The position numbers and the translations under genes were made by a program. DNA of 62,000 nucleotides from Branchiostoma floridae (taxonomy: Eukaryota > Chordata > Leptocardii > Amphioxiformes > Branchiostomatidae), in assembly GCF_000003815.2 (NCBI RefSeq), contig NC_049983.1, forward strand, positions 15,462,963 to 15,524,962, read 5' to 3'. Each line of letters begins with the position of its first letter. The first letter of the stretch is position 1. The notes beneath the pieces were generated by a model. The model did no database searches, was not told the DNA's origin, and saw only the letters and a list, made by a program, of their open reading frames with translations. Of this stretch, positions 31,958 to 45,432 are shown piece by piece.

Positions 31958-34900
31958 AGTAATAAATCATAAATGCATATTCATGGTGTCATGATGTTGC
32001 GTTCGAGTAGTAATTGCGAGAGAAAAAAACTGCAAATATTTCGAGAATTATAGTAGCAAGTATACTTAACAACCATGTTTGTGAGATGAAAATTTCTTCT
32101 ATCCCTTTAACTTTTTAAGTATGGAAAAACTGATGATTTTTCATTATCAACTTCAGGATTATTTTCTTTTAACAAAAACGAAAATACAAAAATGTATATT
32201 CAATATGGATCTAGTTGGCAGGACTTAACTGGAATACTAAAATCATAATTCATACCAGCCTTGTCAGAGTGCATTTGTTGTGGGTTATTTTTGGAGCGGC
32301 TCCAAGTCAACTGGACCCCTAGGGGTGGAGGTCACTTGGACAAAGTTTCCACCATGAGCTGCTAGACTTGCAAATCATGCAGCTAGACGAGGGTTCCCGG
32401 AAGTGCCGAAACCTCTGCCAAGTCCAGACTCAGATCACACATCAGTGCAACAGACACCGTCATGTGAGGTCATATGGACCAGGGTTCTAGCCAGGATTTT
32501 ATTTCATATTGGTAAGAGAAAAGCGACCAATCTTGGCAGTTCTGCAGTGAGATTTTGAAAATGTGGAGTAAAAAATTGTATGAGTCATCATTTTTTTATG
32601 TTTGATTGACATCGTTCAACAAGTAAATGTTACAAATTAGCGTAGTGATCCTCATGTTAACGTGGTGGCCACAAATTACGTGTATAGCATAGTGGCCCGT
32701 TACGCGTTACACTAAACATGGAGGGAGTGACTAAATATGTTTTAATGTTTAAAATGAGACATCATATTAAACAATACCATGCGGAAATGAGTAATGCATC
32801 TTTTTGAAAATCCAAGAAGAAATAATAAAAATTACATGCTTTATCTATCTAGTCAAGCCAAGGATCCTCCTTGATCTAGTCTACATTATTGTATCCCAAA
32901 TGCTAAATAACATTCATAATCTTATTCTATTATCATGGCCATATTCATATTGACTTATATTTCTTCCTTATTCCATTACACTATTCCATTACTACATAGT
33001 ATTGCATTATTTTGTTATTTTGTTGGACCTGCTATTCCTAATGTATTTGCTTTGGTTGGATGAATGATCATTTTCTACCATGGAGATTTGCAATACAAGC
33101 ACTCATATGAGACTTATGGTTTTCAAACATTACATGTACGCAAATATCATTTCCATATCTGCCATAACCCTTTGTCTATGTTGTTTCTATTCAAACAAAC
33201 AAGCAAATTACAGACTGGGTTATCCAATAAAGGGATGCTTTGGTGTAGCATACAATGATAAATGGGCTAATATATCATGTGTGCTTATCAGAAAATGTAA
33301 AGTATATTGCTTAGGAAATATCTAACATAAGTCAACATTGCAATTGAATTATCGTTTATGAAGGACTTTATATTTGGTTTATATCAAAGAGCGATTTGTG
33401 ATATTTTGGGGATGTCTACCTTAATATAGATGGATACTGTAAATACTGAAATGTTAACTGTAGTTTATCTTCCCAATTTTTCAGTAACCGCTCAACAGAA
33501 ATATCATAATTTCAAATGTACCCCAAATACAAGTTTCCACTACAACACTTCATAATTAGTACACGAAAAACACAGCAAAAACCTCCTTTGACTTTCTACC
33601 TGAAATTAATCCATGCAAAAATAAACAAATTTACAGTATTCTTCCACATAAAACATTAACGGACATCTCAAACATGTCAATCATGGACAACAGACTTTAT
33701 CTATCCCACAATCCTTTAGCGCCACGTTACTCGACTCCGTGGACCAAAGCGGTGGACTGTCAACCCTCTTCTTCTTTCAATACAACCTCACTCTTATTTG
33801 ACTACATTTATCATAACCTAATGTGAAGACGTTTTGTGTCTACCAGTTAGTACTTTTTCATACCATTCCATGCTAGAATTCTGATGAAATAACATTTTTT
33901 TTCCACTGCCCCCCATTCTACATGTAACAAAACCCAATATTTCAATACACAAAGCATCACAGTCCAACTATAGTGCCTATATTTATTTCTTTAAACTAAC
34001 ACTGGCAAATGTACCCAAACCTTACATTCAATTTAACCAAATACATTCTGAACCATCCCTCCTCTGCTTTTTGAGTGGCACGAGGGTAAGCCCTTTACAC
34101 TCCAGAAAAAGAAAGCAACATCTAAATATGCAAATAACTTAAGTACACAATAAACAACCTGCTATAAATAACAAAATAACAAAAAAATGCTAGATTTCAC
34201 AAGAATGAAATTTCATTTTGTTGAACTTTGAACAAGTTGATTTGCCACATTATGACATATGCAAAATGGAAAATAACTAACAACAGTGATTAGACCATTA
34301 AACCCCAAAATATACGCTGTGACAGTTATAAAACTTATGTTTGCAATAGAAATTAAAAAAACAACAACAAAAAATTCCAAATCTACTTGCCTCGTGAGTG
34401 TGCTCCATAGATTTCCCTGCTTTAAAGTACCAGAAGTAGCTCGCAAAAAAAAATTAAACTTTTGAAATAAATGTTCGCAGGGCTCCCTACCCCAGAGGGC
34501 GGCTTGGTAAGTGAATATCATGAGCCTGCCGGCCAGTATTTACTGCCCAACGCTTAACTACACACCACCACACTCACATGTCCAGGCTAGGGATTTGGGA
34601 CTTCGGGACAAAAATAAACAAAACAAACCCAAGCGCAAATGCCATCTGCACCGCTCCTGGATTCGGCGGGCTCAAATTTCCGCCTCGCCGTCTACCCAGA
34701 TGACGGAAAAGACTTTCCTGGTAAATACGAGTTTGTTCCGGTGACGATAATTGCCAATTTTTGCATATTAAGGAAAACATGTGTTTATGAGGTAGATGTT
34801 AGGAATGACATATGTTGGAGACAGATGGAAGATCGGCCGTGCTCCCAGCCTCTTCCCTTGATGTTGTCAATCCACAACTCGCCACAAACTCTAGACAGTG

Positions 34901-35900
34901 AGTCAACAAAGGGGAGATGCCCCGTCGGTCGCATCTTGTTTCCCCGACGGACGCTCGTTTGTTTGTACGCGGGGAAAGTGAAATGTTTGGTGGGCAGGAA
35001 TTTTCAGAATGCTAACCCATCCCTAGCCGTGTAAATAAAACCAAATATACCACCGGCAACAAGCTAAACAACGCCGGGATACAGCCGGAGTCTAGTGTAA
35101 ACTCGGCACAGGAAGCCCATATATGAACAAACATACGCCCTGACAGATTTCGATGACAACGTCTGTTTACATTGCCGCTTATATCTCTTGGAGACCTGAC
35201 AGCTTCGGGAGGAAAGAAAAAGCATCCAGAGTCTCCAGACATTTACCAAAACTTTCAGCCAGACATTGAGACAAACGAAAGATCTCAATAAAAACCGTCA
35301 GAAATTTTGCTGGAATCCTGAATACAGCCTTTTACCACAACAATTTCAATGCTCTTAAACTAATTAATAGGTTTCCATAGCAATATTTTTGAACTCACTA
35401 TCAATAGAAAGTAAGGTAAACACTAGTGACCAACACAGCATGTCTGTGCTATATATACTCTTTTCACAGTTAGACAGATATGTGTCAAAAGAGTACGTTA
35501 CATTGAAGCTGGCTATTTTGAGGCTAGAACTAGTAGGACTATTTGAGGACCTATGACACATTCACATCAACTTTTCATCTTTCATTTCCTTTCCAAAAAG
35601 TTTTCAAAAATCACTGTACGTCATTTATTATTCTGTAGCAGCATTTTCTCATCATCTAACACTGTAATATCAGGAATGCAAATGACTGATGAACCTCTTC
35701 AACGATAGGAATGCAAACTTTTCATTGGAAAAGAGAAGTCTCAAAATTGTAATTTGCCTATAAAATGCGCATCTTCATGCATGTTTGATAAGGTTGCTTG
35801 ACCCCAAATGACCTTCCCCTTCCAGACATTAGGTGGAAGGCGGATGAGGAGCTTTACAAACATCTGAGCCGCTGCAGTAACAAGTTCTGGATGGACACAT
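31958..35900. other. Gene-free region
   Basis: AT-rich, largely unique. 32280-32480 is an odd mid-GC block (ggagcggctccaagtcaact region) without a usable frame. 34600-35300 is CpG-containing, non-repetitive, and may be regulatory. A plus-strand donor-like site (ggcttg then gtaagtgaa) lies at 34505. No gene is supported. Confidence 0.4.
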
Positions 35901-35906
35901 ACAATT

Positions 35907-36395
35907 CAGGGCTCAAAATACTTCTTTTTTGCATACTGGTGCAGGTAACACTACCTGCACCACTCTAAATTTGGGAAGTATGGATAATACTAAATTTGTT
36001 GAGGAACCAAAAGTTGCTTTTTTTCTTTTTATACTTATTACGTGGTAACAGTCAATGCAGATAATGACAATCCACATACACCTACATTATTTATGTTTAA
36101 AACCTTGTACATGGACCAGTGCAGGTTTGGTGCAGGTAGAAACTAGTATTCTAAATACCTGCACAGCTCCAATTTTACCTGCACTAACCTGCATATACCA
36201 GTACACTGACCAGTGCAGGTTAGGTGCAGGTAGACACCAGAAATACCCGCACAGCTCCAATTTTACCTGCACTAACCTGCATATGCAGGTGGTATTTTGA
36301 GCCCTGATGCAGGTTAGGTGCAGGTAGACACCAGAAATACCATCACAGCTCCATTTTACCTGCACTAATAAGCAGGTGGTATTTCGAGCCATGTA
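35907..36395. mobile_element. Same transposon family, copy 3 with an extra tandem end
   Basis: Begins cagggctcaaaatac and reaches gtattttgagccctg at 36293-36307. A further ~85 bases follow, repeating the right end (aggttaggtgcaggtagaca, caccagaaatacc, gtatttcgagcc). One end module (cagtgcaggttaggtgcagg and tacctgcactaacctgcata) is also doubled inside. The opposite-strand open frames with repeated CTW/VKWSC words are repeat artefacts. Confidence 0.85.
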
Positions 36396-38590
36396 CATGT
36401 ACATGTGCTCTCATCGCTAATGAGTGCGGAGGAGTCCCATCTGTCCATCTGTCATCACTAATCAGATCATTAGTACAGTACATCTTCAAATATTTGCAAT
36501 GTTCCTAATTTGCATTGATGCAAGCATTTGTATTATTACATTGCTACCTCTACTTTTTCAACTGCAAACTCGAAGATACAAAGAACTCTTTGATTTTTAT
36601 GCTGCTGTGCGAATTAATTAGCCATTAACTTACTTAACGTATACTAAATCTCCATATTGAAAGTGTTGGTCAAATGACATGGCATCCCATGATCCCTTGC
36701 AAAATACTGAAGTACGGAAGATTTTTGTTGCATCTAAGAAAATAAAAACCACAAACTTGGTATAGACTTTTTGGAAATCTAAGAAAATAAAAACCAGAAA
36801 CTTGCATATGGACTGCAAATTGTAATATTATATGGCTTCTGATGCCTATAATCATAAATGTATGTACATAACTCAGATAAGTCTTCAAAATGTTCACTCT
36901 TTTCTTAAAAGTAATTCTGCAAAACCTAACTAAGCAGTTGGCCTAGTATACAGTAGTAAATTACAACGAAAACTGCATTATTTACATTTACAATTTGCAA
37001 TCTTAATAAGTTCAGAAGTCTCAACAACTCCTTCCAGTAATAACTCTCTAAAGAAGATGAACAGTTGAAATTCTGCCCCTTTTGAATTTCAGCCAAATTT
37101 GGCCAGTCTGATAAACTTTTCAGAACCCCCACCGTGAAATTTAGTAGTCCTCTAGGATTGGTCATAAATATGGAATGAGACACAAGGCCCCCTAGGAGGC
37201 ACAGATATCCGCCAGATGTCCAAATGATTTATTACATGTAACTTTTCGGGACATCCCTCACGCAATGTGCATTCACTGTCACAAGATCAAGTTCAAATTC
37301 AAATGCTATGAACTTGGGGAAAATCAAATCAATTTGTAGGTTCTTGGATTGGAAGAAAACCATGCTGATTTGGAAGACAACATCAAAAGTAGAATTTGGT
37401 ACATTGGTTTTAGCAAGTGAAGATAGTCAGATCTCATCTTTCCTCACAGCCATATTAATTCAATTTATAAATTTCCAACTTTAAAATCTGAAAACCAAGT
37501 ATATAAATTGGTGTGGCCTTCCCTATTATAAAACTTATGCATTATTGGTATGAGGATGGGACTACAGAGTAAGTTAAGGTAAAGGTATATCTTATATAAG
37601 AGCTTGAAGTACGTTTCTTTTTAAATATCTGAATATTTCAGACTTCATACTTGCAATCTGTTCAAATTTCTCTACAATCTTCAGGAATTTTGGGGAGAAA
37701 TTTTCTTGTAGTTGGAGACCTTATATATCAGTATAACCTTGCATTGGTTCTATCCTCAGATATGTTTTTAGTAATTAACCAATATATTGCCAAAAGTCAT
37801 AGTAAATCATTGAATAGTATTCACACATCAATGGATGTTGTATGAAACGTCTGACCGTTTTCAAAATCATATCTAGTTGCTTGAGTAACTGCTTTTCAGT
37901 GTACCTAATTATAATATTACCTCTACAAGTAATCTTCATTGACGTATTCACACATCTCTTTGACTTGAGATTCCCTTCAAAATGCAAATGAGCTGTCTAA
38001 AAATGACTCGTCTGGTCGGGGTAATTCATCCCGCGATGAATCGTAATGAACACTCCAGACGGCCTAATTGACGTTCTGTCCTCCACATTTGCGTCACTAC
38101 CCAGCATGCTCCTGTCTCCCGTGGACGAGAGTCGTTAACGATTGCGCGTTTTCGTATCCCAACTGTTTCAGGCAGGACTGAGTGACAGAATAAGTTGCAA
38201 ATTCAGTTTTTTTCCTCGGGATATAATGTCAAGGAAGAGAGGGAAGGAGGTGTTCGCAATGTTTCAAGTTCACAGTTGAAATCATTAGATGTTGTACCAT
38301 TGCAATACAATTATACATTACAAATACATATTCACCAGAACCATGAAAATAAAACCAATGCCAACATTTCAACTTAAAAATCTACCTACAGTACTATCTG
38401 CATACGGAGAATAATGCAGATGAAATTTCCAAATAGTGCAGGCAATTTTTTTCACAATTCTAGTCATAAATGAATACACAACTTAATAAGAATTTTTCCC
38501 TGTAAACATTTCAAGAGTGTCAACTATTGGCAGCTTTTCAAGAAATGTAAAACAACTGATTAACTTGCTATGGCCCAGAGTCCCAAAGTT
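36396..38590. other. Gene-free region with scattered repeats
   Basis: Holds a lone right end of the aaggccacaccaattt MITE (37495-37520) and the reversed copy of the 1080-1205 repeat (37835-37965). A CpG-containing unique block (38010-38160) has paired words attcatcccgcgatgaat and cagacggcctaattgacgtt. No exon recognised. Confidence 0.4.
37835..37965 (-). repeat. Dispersed repeat, reversed copy of the 1080-1205 family
   Basis: Reads gaaacgtctgaccgttttca, aaatcatatctagttgcttg, agtaactgctttt, the reverse complement of the word order at 1145-1185 and 48470-48520. Confidence 0.65.
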
Positions 38591-38810
38591 TCTGTGACTG
38601 TGTAGTTCTAGTAAGAAGTCTGGACTACATTGGTATCATACACTTTTGATAGGTTACTTGAGTTTCATTTTACTTAGACTCCAAGCGAAATAAAACTCAT
38701 GCAACCTCCTATCAAAAGTAACACAAGCTGTGTCACTTTTGATGCTTATGTTTTATTCCACTACCGACGACACAAATGTAGTCTAGACTCTGTAATACAC
38801 AGTCAGAGTT
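38590..38810. repeat. Palindromic MITE-like element
   Basis: Three nested inverted pairs: tctgtgactgtgtag with tgtaatacacagtcaga; agtctggactacattggt with acaaatgtagtctagact; and cttttgataggtt..ttgagttt with aaaactcatgcaacctccta plus tcaaaag. Together they make an extended hairpin about 220 bases long. No ORF. Confidence 0.85.
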
Positions 38811-39750
38811 TATTTCTTCCCAGGAATTGGGAGTTTAAGTGGTCGTGACAGCTTTGGGTTTTACTGCGACTAAATCTTCATGAGATAAAGGACTTCACGT
38901 AGAAGTCACTGTGCCACTGGCTTGAATGTAATTCCTGTCGCTTCAACGTTAGTTGCATACAAATTGTGTCCGACTAAATTTCAATAATATTTCATACTGC
39001 TTCTTCAAAGCATCTTAACGTTGTTGTTAGAAAAATTTAAAAAAAAAACATGTTTGTCAACACAACAGCACATAATTTAGGTACTGTATTCAAAGATACT
39101 GTATATGATAGTATATCATATTATGGCTGTCATTTCCCTTTTAAAGTAGCTATATATTTCATTTTAATGCTTTCAAATTGTTTAAGTATACAATTCTGTA
39201 TACCACTGTTTTACTTTGTTTGCAATTAACCTTCGAGCATAATCTTGCCATTAAGTTCTTACAAATTATAACTAAAAAGTACCTATCCAAAAAATGGATC
39301 CAAAGTCTTGATAAATGCTAAGCATCTTTGAATATATTCAAATCTGTCTTGCTTGGTATGACAGTCTCGTCATCCCAACAGAAAAGGCAAATGCTATGTC
39401 AACAATAGGCTTTGGATTCTGAATTATTTCAAAAATGGGTTTAGGTGACACTAATTCCATAACATGGCTAAACAGAAAAGCAAGAAAACTTACCCAGTGA
39501 CCTGGATAACTTTGTCCTAGTGTCTTTCAAGAACTACTGACTATATATTACATTTTCAAATGCGCACAAAAGGTAACCATTGAAGGGAACATCTAATTGT
39601 TGTCTAATTTTTTTGTGAGATGACTTTACGTTGAAGGAAACGAATGCAAAAACTGTGAACTTGAAATACGGCAAAGTGCAAACCAACCTCGGAAAAAATC
39701 TGACAATAGCCCAAGGGCTAGTCCAGGTTTAGAATTCATGGGGGTGGTTG

Positions 39751-39847
39751 GGATAAACTAGCCTGGAGTCTTGTTCGCTTTACTTTTAGTCCGCTCCCGA
39801 AGGTCGCTACCCGCTGTAGTAAGGCAGGACTCCAGGCTAGGATAAAC
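39751..39847. mobile_element. Small MITE with 8-bp target site duplication
   Basis: Ends tagcctggagtc and gactccaggcta bound an 81-base element (39759-39839) flanked on both sides by ggataaac. An 8-base duplication fits hAT (or similar) transposition. Only the outer 13 bases pair, with the centre unpaired, unlike the long hairpin at 6265-6355 that has related tips. Confidence 0.9.
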
Positions 39848-40119
39848 AGAATGTTACATATACAACCAGCTCATTATTCTTAAGATGACTATAGTATAAA
39901 TAGCATTCAAAACCTGTACGTTTTAGAGTATAGCAGTTATAGAACTTATAGTCATACTTTTACTTACTTTAAAGGTCTTCGAGCCCTGTCCAATGTGACA
40001 GAGCGGATTTTCAGGTAAAAAATACACGTCTTGACTCTCAGCCGATTTTTAAAAATTCATAGACCATGTCACCATGGCAAAGATGGCTGAAGTCAACTAT
40101 CTGACAGGAGCTTAGACCC

Positions 40120-40205
40120 AGAATATAGACAGGTGCAGGTAGACATCAGAAACACCTGCACAGCTGTGATTCTACCTGCATGTGCAGGTGGTATTTTGAG
40201 TCCCG
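40120..40205. repeat. Fragment of the cagggctcaaaatac transposon family, copy 4
   Basis: Contains acaggtgcaggtagacatca, gaaacacctgcacagctgtg, tacctgcatgtgcaggtggt and attttgagtccc, matching one end of copies 1-3. The other end is absent. Confidence 0.75.
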
Positions 40206-43200
40206 CTATGGAACATTACACAAGCATGCGGGACAGTGGCAGGTACACCACAGGTGGGATTCCGTTTCCGTATTTTGTTGTGCGTAACTTGGTGGGTGGT
40301 TCGGGAGCCAGAAATTCTGGGAAGGCTGTCTACCAGAAAATATCATACAAAATGTCGGCAAATGATAAAAGAAGTGTTCTGCCATTGGGAGCTTTTCAGA
40401 GTACCGCCAGGTTTTCATCTTAACACTGTCCAAGTCCTTGCAATGCCAAGTACTAGTCCCAAAGTCCTTCTAAAGCCCTTCTACCAGTCTGAAAGTCCTT
40501 ACTGAGTGTCTCCCTCCCACATACAAGCCACAACTGTTTAAAACGAACGTTCACCGCCATCTCCTAGCACGTCACACATATCGACTACAAACTTAGTTCA
40601 GTGCCCAAAAGTGGTCCCTTGGACTTGCACTGGGCAAACCCTTTAATCTGTGATTCTGTCACACCTACAAAATTGACTGAAAGCTTGAAATCTATTTGCT
40701 AATTATGAAAACAGAAAATTTATCAGAATTTTGGTTTGGTCCAAACATTTGAAGCACTTCCAAAAATTCCATTCATAACTTTGTTAAAGTCATCCTCAAC
40801 CTACTACTATATGACAGTGGCCGCTTACATGTATCTTAAATGGGGACCTGCATGGGGGATCCCAACAACACTTTACACAAAATTCAGGATCGCTCTGCTT
40901 ATATATTTTTTTGCAACCTTGCATCAAATTACCTTAAGTTAAAATGAATAGAAATTTTCCCTTCAATTATGGGAAATTAAAAACGACTCATGGTAAAGCA
41001 CACCCCCCCCCCCCATGCAGACCCTCATGACTGGCCGGAGAGGGCATTGCCCTTGCCCTAGCATGTCTCTGACTGGACACACAGTACTACAGTACACAAA
41101 CCAACACTCTGGTGCAGTACAGCAAATTTGTCCCAGCCCACAGACCCTCCTACTATAGAAAGTGGGTCAGTGGGACACGTTGGCTGAAGAGGCCTTGGGA
41201 CTGCCCCCCTCCCCACGCTCTATATAAATATCTGTCAGTGTCATGGTAGAAAGCACAATTTGGCAGCATCCCTAGAAATACTGGTTGTTGTTGGTACATA
41301 ACTTGGTAAATCTAAAAATATTCCCTTTAAAGATAGAAATTTTCAACTTCAATTCCTCCCACTAGCCTTACACACACACACACACACACACACAAGTTAC
41401 AGCACTGGATTGACTTGATATTCTGGTTTACAAATCCTGAATAGAGTCTCTGTCCTGTGATACTCTGATTAAAATATCTACCGGCTGACTTGGAAATTCT
41501 TCAATATTGCAAGCACTAACCTGACACATCGAATTACAGAGGGGCCTTAATAAATGTCAAAACTCAATACTGAGATAATGTATTAACATCAAGTTTCAAG
41601 TTTATAACCTTTTTAACATAACCTAATTATTCCATAAACATTTGAGATTTGAGAGGACTGGAAAGAAATGTTGAAAGCTGTACAATAATGAAAAGTACAT
41701 GTAAAGAAAGAAAGCATTCCAGACTTGTAATACCCACCTCTTGAACATAAAAACAACATGGACACTCAAATATAGAAAAATACACATTTCTATACAGTAT
41801 ATGAAATATTCTTCCTTGATTTGTGAAAACTGAAATCAATTCCATCATAAAAAATTTAAAACACCTACAACATTTTAAAGTAAATTCTCAGTCAATTAAC
41901 TTTTTCTTGCTAGTTTTTTTTAAGGTGTCCACTGGATTGTTCCATTATATTCGTGGTATCGTAAAAGTGGTCTGTGATCACAAACATATCTCAACGCTAA
42001 AACATTTTGTGAATCTGGTGTTCCAGATTGCAACACAAATTATTTTTCAATAAAGCTTGAGAGATTAATTCAGTATATCAAAATAACGTCCCACGTAGAA
42101 TCAAAGGCACCAATAACACTTCATGAATAATTCAATAACAATGCTTTACCGTTCAACTATAAGTTACCGGGGAAGCTACAATTTACTGTGAATTAAAATA
42201 GCTTGCTACGCCTCACAGGAAAAGGCATGTAGGCCCTGCTAAACAGGTTATGTAAGGTAAAGACAAGTAGCCACAAACGGTTCATTGACTTCTTGCGGCC
42301 CTAGGGCGACTAGAAAAGGGGAATAACCTTACTAACCTGGGACATGTTCAACTTGAAGTCATAAATGCATGGGACCAGTTGGCAACTTGTTGTGGGACCT
42401 CCTTTTTTCTTTCTCTTCTTCCCGTCGTCGTCTTTCTTTTCTTCTCAGCCCCTCTCTCTTGTTCTTGTTGTCCGTTGTCTTAAGTCTCTAGGTGTCAAGA
42501 CTAAAGAAAGGACGCAGAATTGGAGGTTGTTATAACATAAGATGTACTTTTATGATGAGGATTTGGCAGTGATACAATGTTTCCAAAATGGATATAAAAT
42601 TCCTAATACTAGTCATAGCAGTAAATCTAGACATGTTTGCAGTTTTATTTCATCAAGTATACTGAGAAAGAAAGAATGATTTATTGCACAACAAATGCAT
42701 CAGTGACAATGTATGGCAATGTAGAGATAACAAAAGTTAGTCTAGTACTACACATATATTAGTATCATATATATTTTATTACAATAATTTTAGTTACTAC
42801 AATACTAGTGGACTATATCAAGTGGGATCTATGGTAGTTATTCATTGAACATTTCTATCGCACTGCTACTCACTGTTGCTTGAACTACCGTAAATTTCAA
42901 AAAATTTTGTCCTATCCTAACGTAAAATAAGTGAAGTTACAGTATTTCTCAAAGCCATGAATTAGAATTATTGCCTTTTTCAGTGCATTTGTGATTTTCG
43001 CAAGTCTTATTTATTAATGATTCCCTCTCTCATAATAACGAAAATCTGTGAGTCCATAAAATTTGTGACAGAAAGTCATCAGTTTCTGTTTGGATGATTG
43101 AAAAACTGTCAGAAAACATTACCATCTTTCACCTGAGATAGATTTATAATATACTGTACTTAAATAAGTCACCAGATTTTTCTTCTGGAAAATTCTACAT

Positions 43201-45104
43201 TGTGTATTACATAATTCTGTGAGAGCACCATGTAATTATAAGTTCTTGGTCACATAAACCATGACATTCTTAAAATTGGTTCAAAACTTTCCATCCTGCA
43301 ATAAAATCTAATTCATTTTGCATGTTTTGTCTCTTTTCTCTGTTGTCAACTTCCTGTCTGAGAACTAAATTTGTACATCTGCATCTGCATAGGATACCCC
43401 CTTACTAAATTTGTACATGTATGTGGTGAAGCTACTAGTAGATTGGCCAAATTTTGTACCTTACTAGACTGCAGACATCTCACTTAAAAAGTGAAAGTAA
43501 AGTCTTCAATGGAGTGAGTGGTAAAAAGTGAAAGTGTGAAACCTAGGAAATGACATGATATGGCTGATTGACTCTCCATCCATCAACTTTCCACAATCAA
43601 TTTTCCAGTGATCCTTGTCAACATCATACTCTTCATAGCTTGTTGTCTGGGACAATGCAGTTTAGCTTTATACTTCTTTATTACATTTGTAAAGTGTGGG
43701 CATCTGTTCTGATATTTCTGAGCATAATTGTATCATAAGATTGCAACACAGGATGCTGTATGTTTATGCATGCGAAAAGATGATGGGGAATATTTAGCGC
43801 GCTCGATGAATGCACAATTCGGGTGAGACATCTGAATTATTCACCGACTTTTTGAAAACTGTACAGATTTTATTCGGTTGCCATGTGTAAGTAAAAGAGA
43901 TGCTAGCAGTCTAGCTTGGGCGCCGCCACCAAAGCACAAAAACACATCTGGCCCTGGGACGCCAAAACAAGAAAACAAAGCAACCGAGCCTGCCTCGGAG
44001 AATGGCTCCTTTCATTCCGGGTGACATCTGGCCTTTGCATACCAACCCTGGCTCCATTATGCCTCAGTAAACAACAACATAACAATAGGTAAACAAGCTG
44101 CACAAATGGAACCTAACAAAGACCCCGACAGCTGTATAGAATTTCGCTGGATACCCAGACCTGAGTTGCATACTAAACAGTGATCCTCTTTTCCTCTCCC
44201 AAACCAGGAACATTAGACGCATCCGAACCCCTTGTTTAGGGGACGTATGATTGAGGTAGACTCTGATATCTTTCGACTATAATTGGAACTAAATGATAAC
44301 TGGACAGACAGGGAATTTGAACGGCCCAGTTGGTTAGTTACCGACGCTCCCAACTATACACACACACACAGACAAAACTGGCTGTGGGGTGCTGGCCCAT
44401 GTTTGCTAAATAAAATAAACCAACTGCATGTGATTTGGGGCTGGGGGTGCGTGGGGGATAATATGATCCACCTTTCCTCCCAGACAGGGCCTATAGGGAG
44501 GTCCGCCCTGGGGTCAACCCCTCACACAGATGTCTGCACTTTCAGATGGTAATGTCGCCCTTTCCTTCACTTTCACTAGCCCCCACACAACCAAACCCCC
44601 ATCCTATACCCAAAACATCCAGAATATCATATGATTGATACGGTTTCGACCGAATAGATACAAAAAGATGGAATTTTGAGCGCCCTCCATATGGAATCTC
44701 TCAAGCCTGCCCACCCCCGCCACTTGGTACAGCCCAGTGTTTATGAAAACCGACATGCCTATCCAAGGAAAAAATAACAACAACGACATATTTGTGTCGG
44801 CCCGAGAAAGAAGCCAGACTGGCCCACAGAATTAAACCTCAGACTGCCAGCATGCTCCGAGTTTTCGAATAACCGCAGACATTATTCAAACTAGCGGCTG
44901 CCGGGCCTCCGAATGGCGGTTTTGTATACCCAGTACACGTCCTCATTTCCTATGCAAATTATTTATGCCCACAAGAAATCCATTTTGCCACAAATAACAA
45001 CAAAATACATTTCTTCTCACGGCTTTAGCGTGCACAGAGGTGGCATGGAGGGTAGTTCATAGGATAGTCTAAGAGTAGGAGAGGAATTTGGAGTAAATTC
45101 TTAC
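40206..45104. other. Gene-free region left of the candidate FoxP first exon
   Basis: Includes a poly-C run near 41003, a (CA)12 microsatellite (41371-41394), AT-rich unique DNA, and a change to CpG-containing unique DNA from about 43780 on. No coding exon recognised. If the FoxP 5' exon call is right this is the right end of its first intron. Confidence 0.4.
41370..41394. repeat. (CA)12 microsatellite
   Basis: Twelve uninterrupted ca units. Confidence 0.97.
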
Positions 45105-45323
45105 CTCGTCGCGTCGTTTGGGGGACGACTTGGAGGCCCCAGCCGCCAATAAATTGTAGCTTTGAAGTACACATGCAATTGTGTACGGCAAAGCATGCAA
45201 CAACGCACGATAAATACAAATATATCCATCCGCGGAGCGTCTGCCAACCCTTAGATCTACAAATCTCATCGTAAATCCGTCTAAATCCTCTAGATATGGT
45301 AGAAAATATCCGGAGAAATCCAA
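45105..45323 (-). CDS. Candidate FoxP 5' exon, open and in phase with the 7881-8033 exon
   Basis: The minus strand has an excellent donor (cgacgcgacgag then gtaagaatt). Upstream of it the frame that ends exactly on a codon boundary is open for 73 codons, from a methionine at 45323 (MDFSGYFLPYLEDLDGFTMR) through AAGASKSSPKRRDE. Spliced to the acceptor at 8033 it would continue EAG then MPNVLQETA, so it could extend the FoxP N-terminus. It may equally be a 5' UTR exon with an unused frame. The peptide matches nothing I know. A CRE and a forkhead site lie 110-140 bases upstream. The exon's true 5' end is unknown. Confidence 0.4.
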
Positions 45324-45432
45324 CGGGGCCGTTGTATGCGTTATTTTGGGCGATTTTTGCCCAGAAAAGTGGGTTGAACTACTTTCCCTCGGATGGATAC
45401 GTTGTTATTTTTAGAGGCAAAGGTCACGCCGC

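Noticed and set aside
36055-36404. ORFs with repeated CTW / VKWSC peptide words
   Set aside because: They come from the doubled end modules of the cagggctc transposon.
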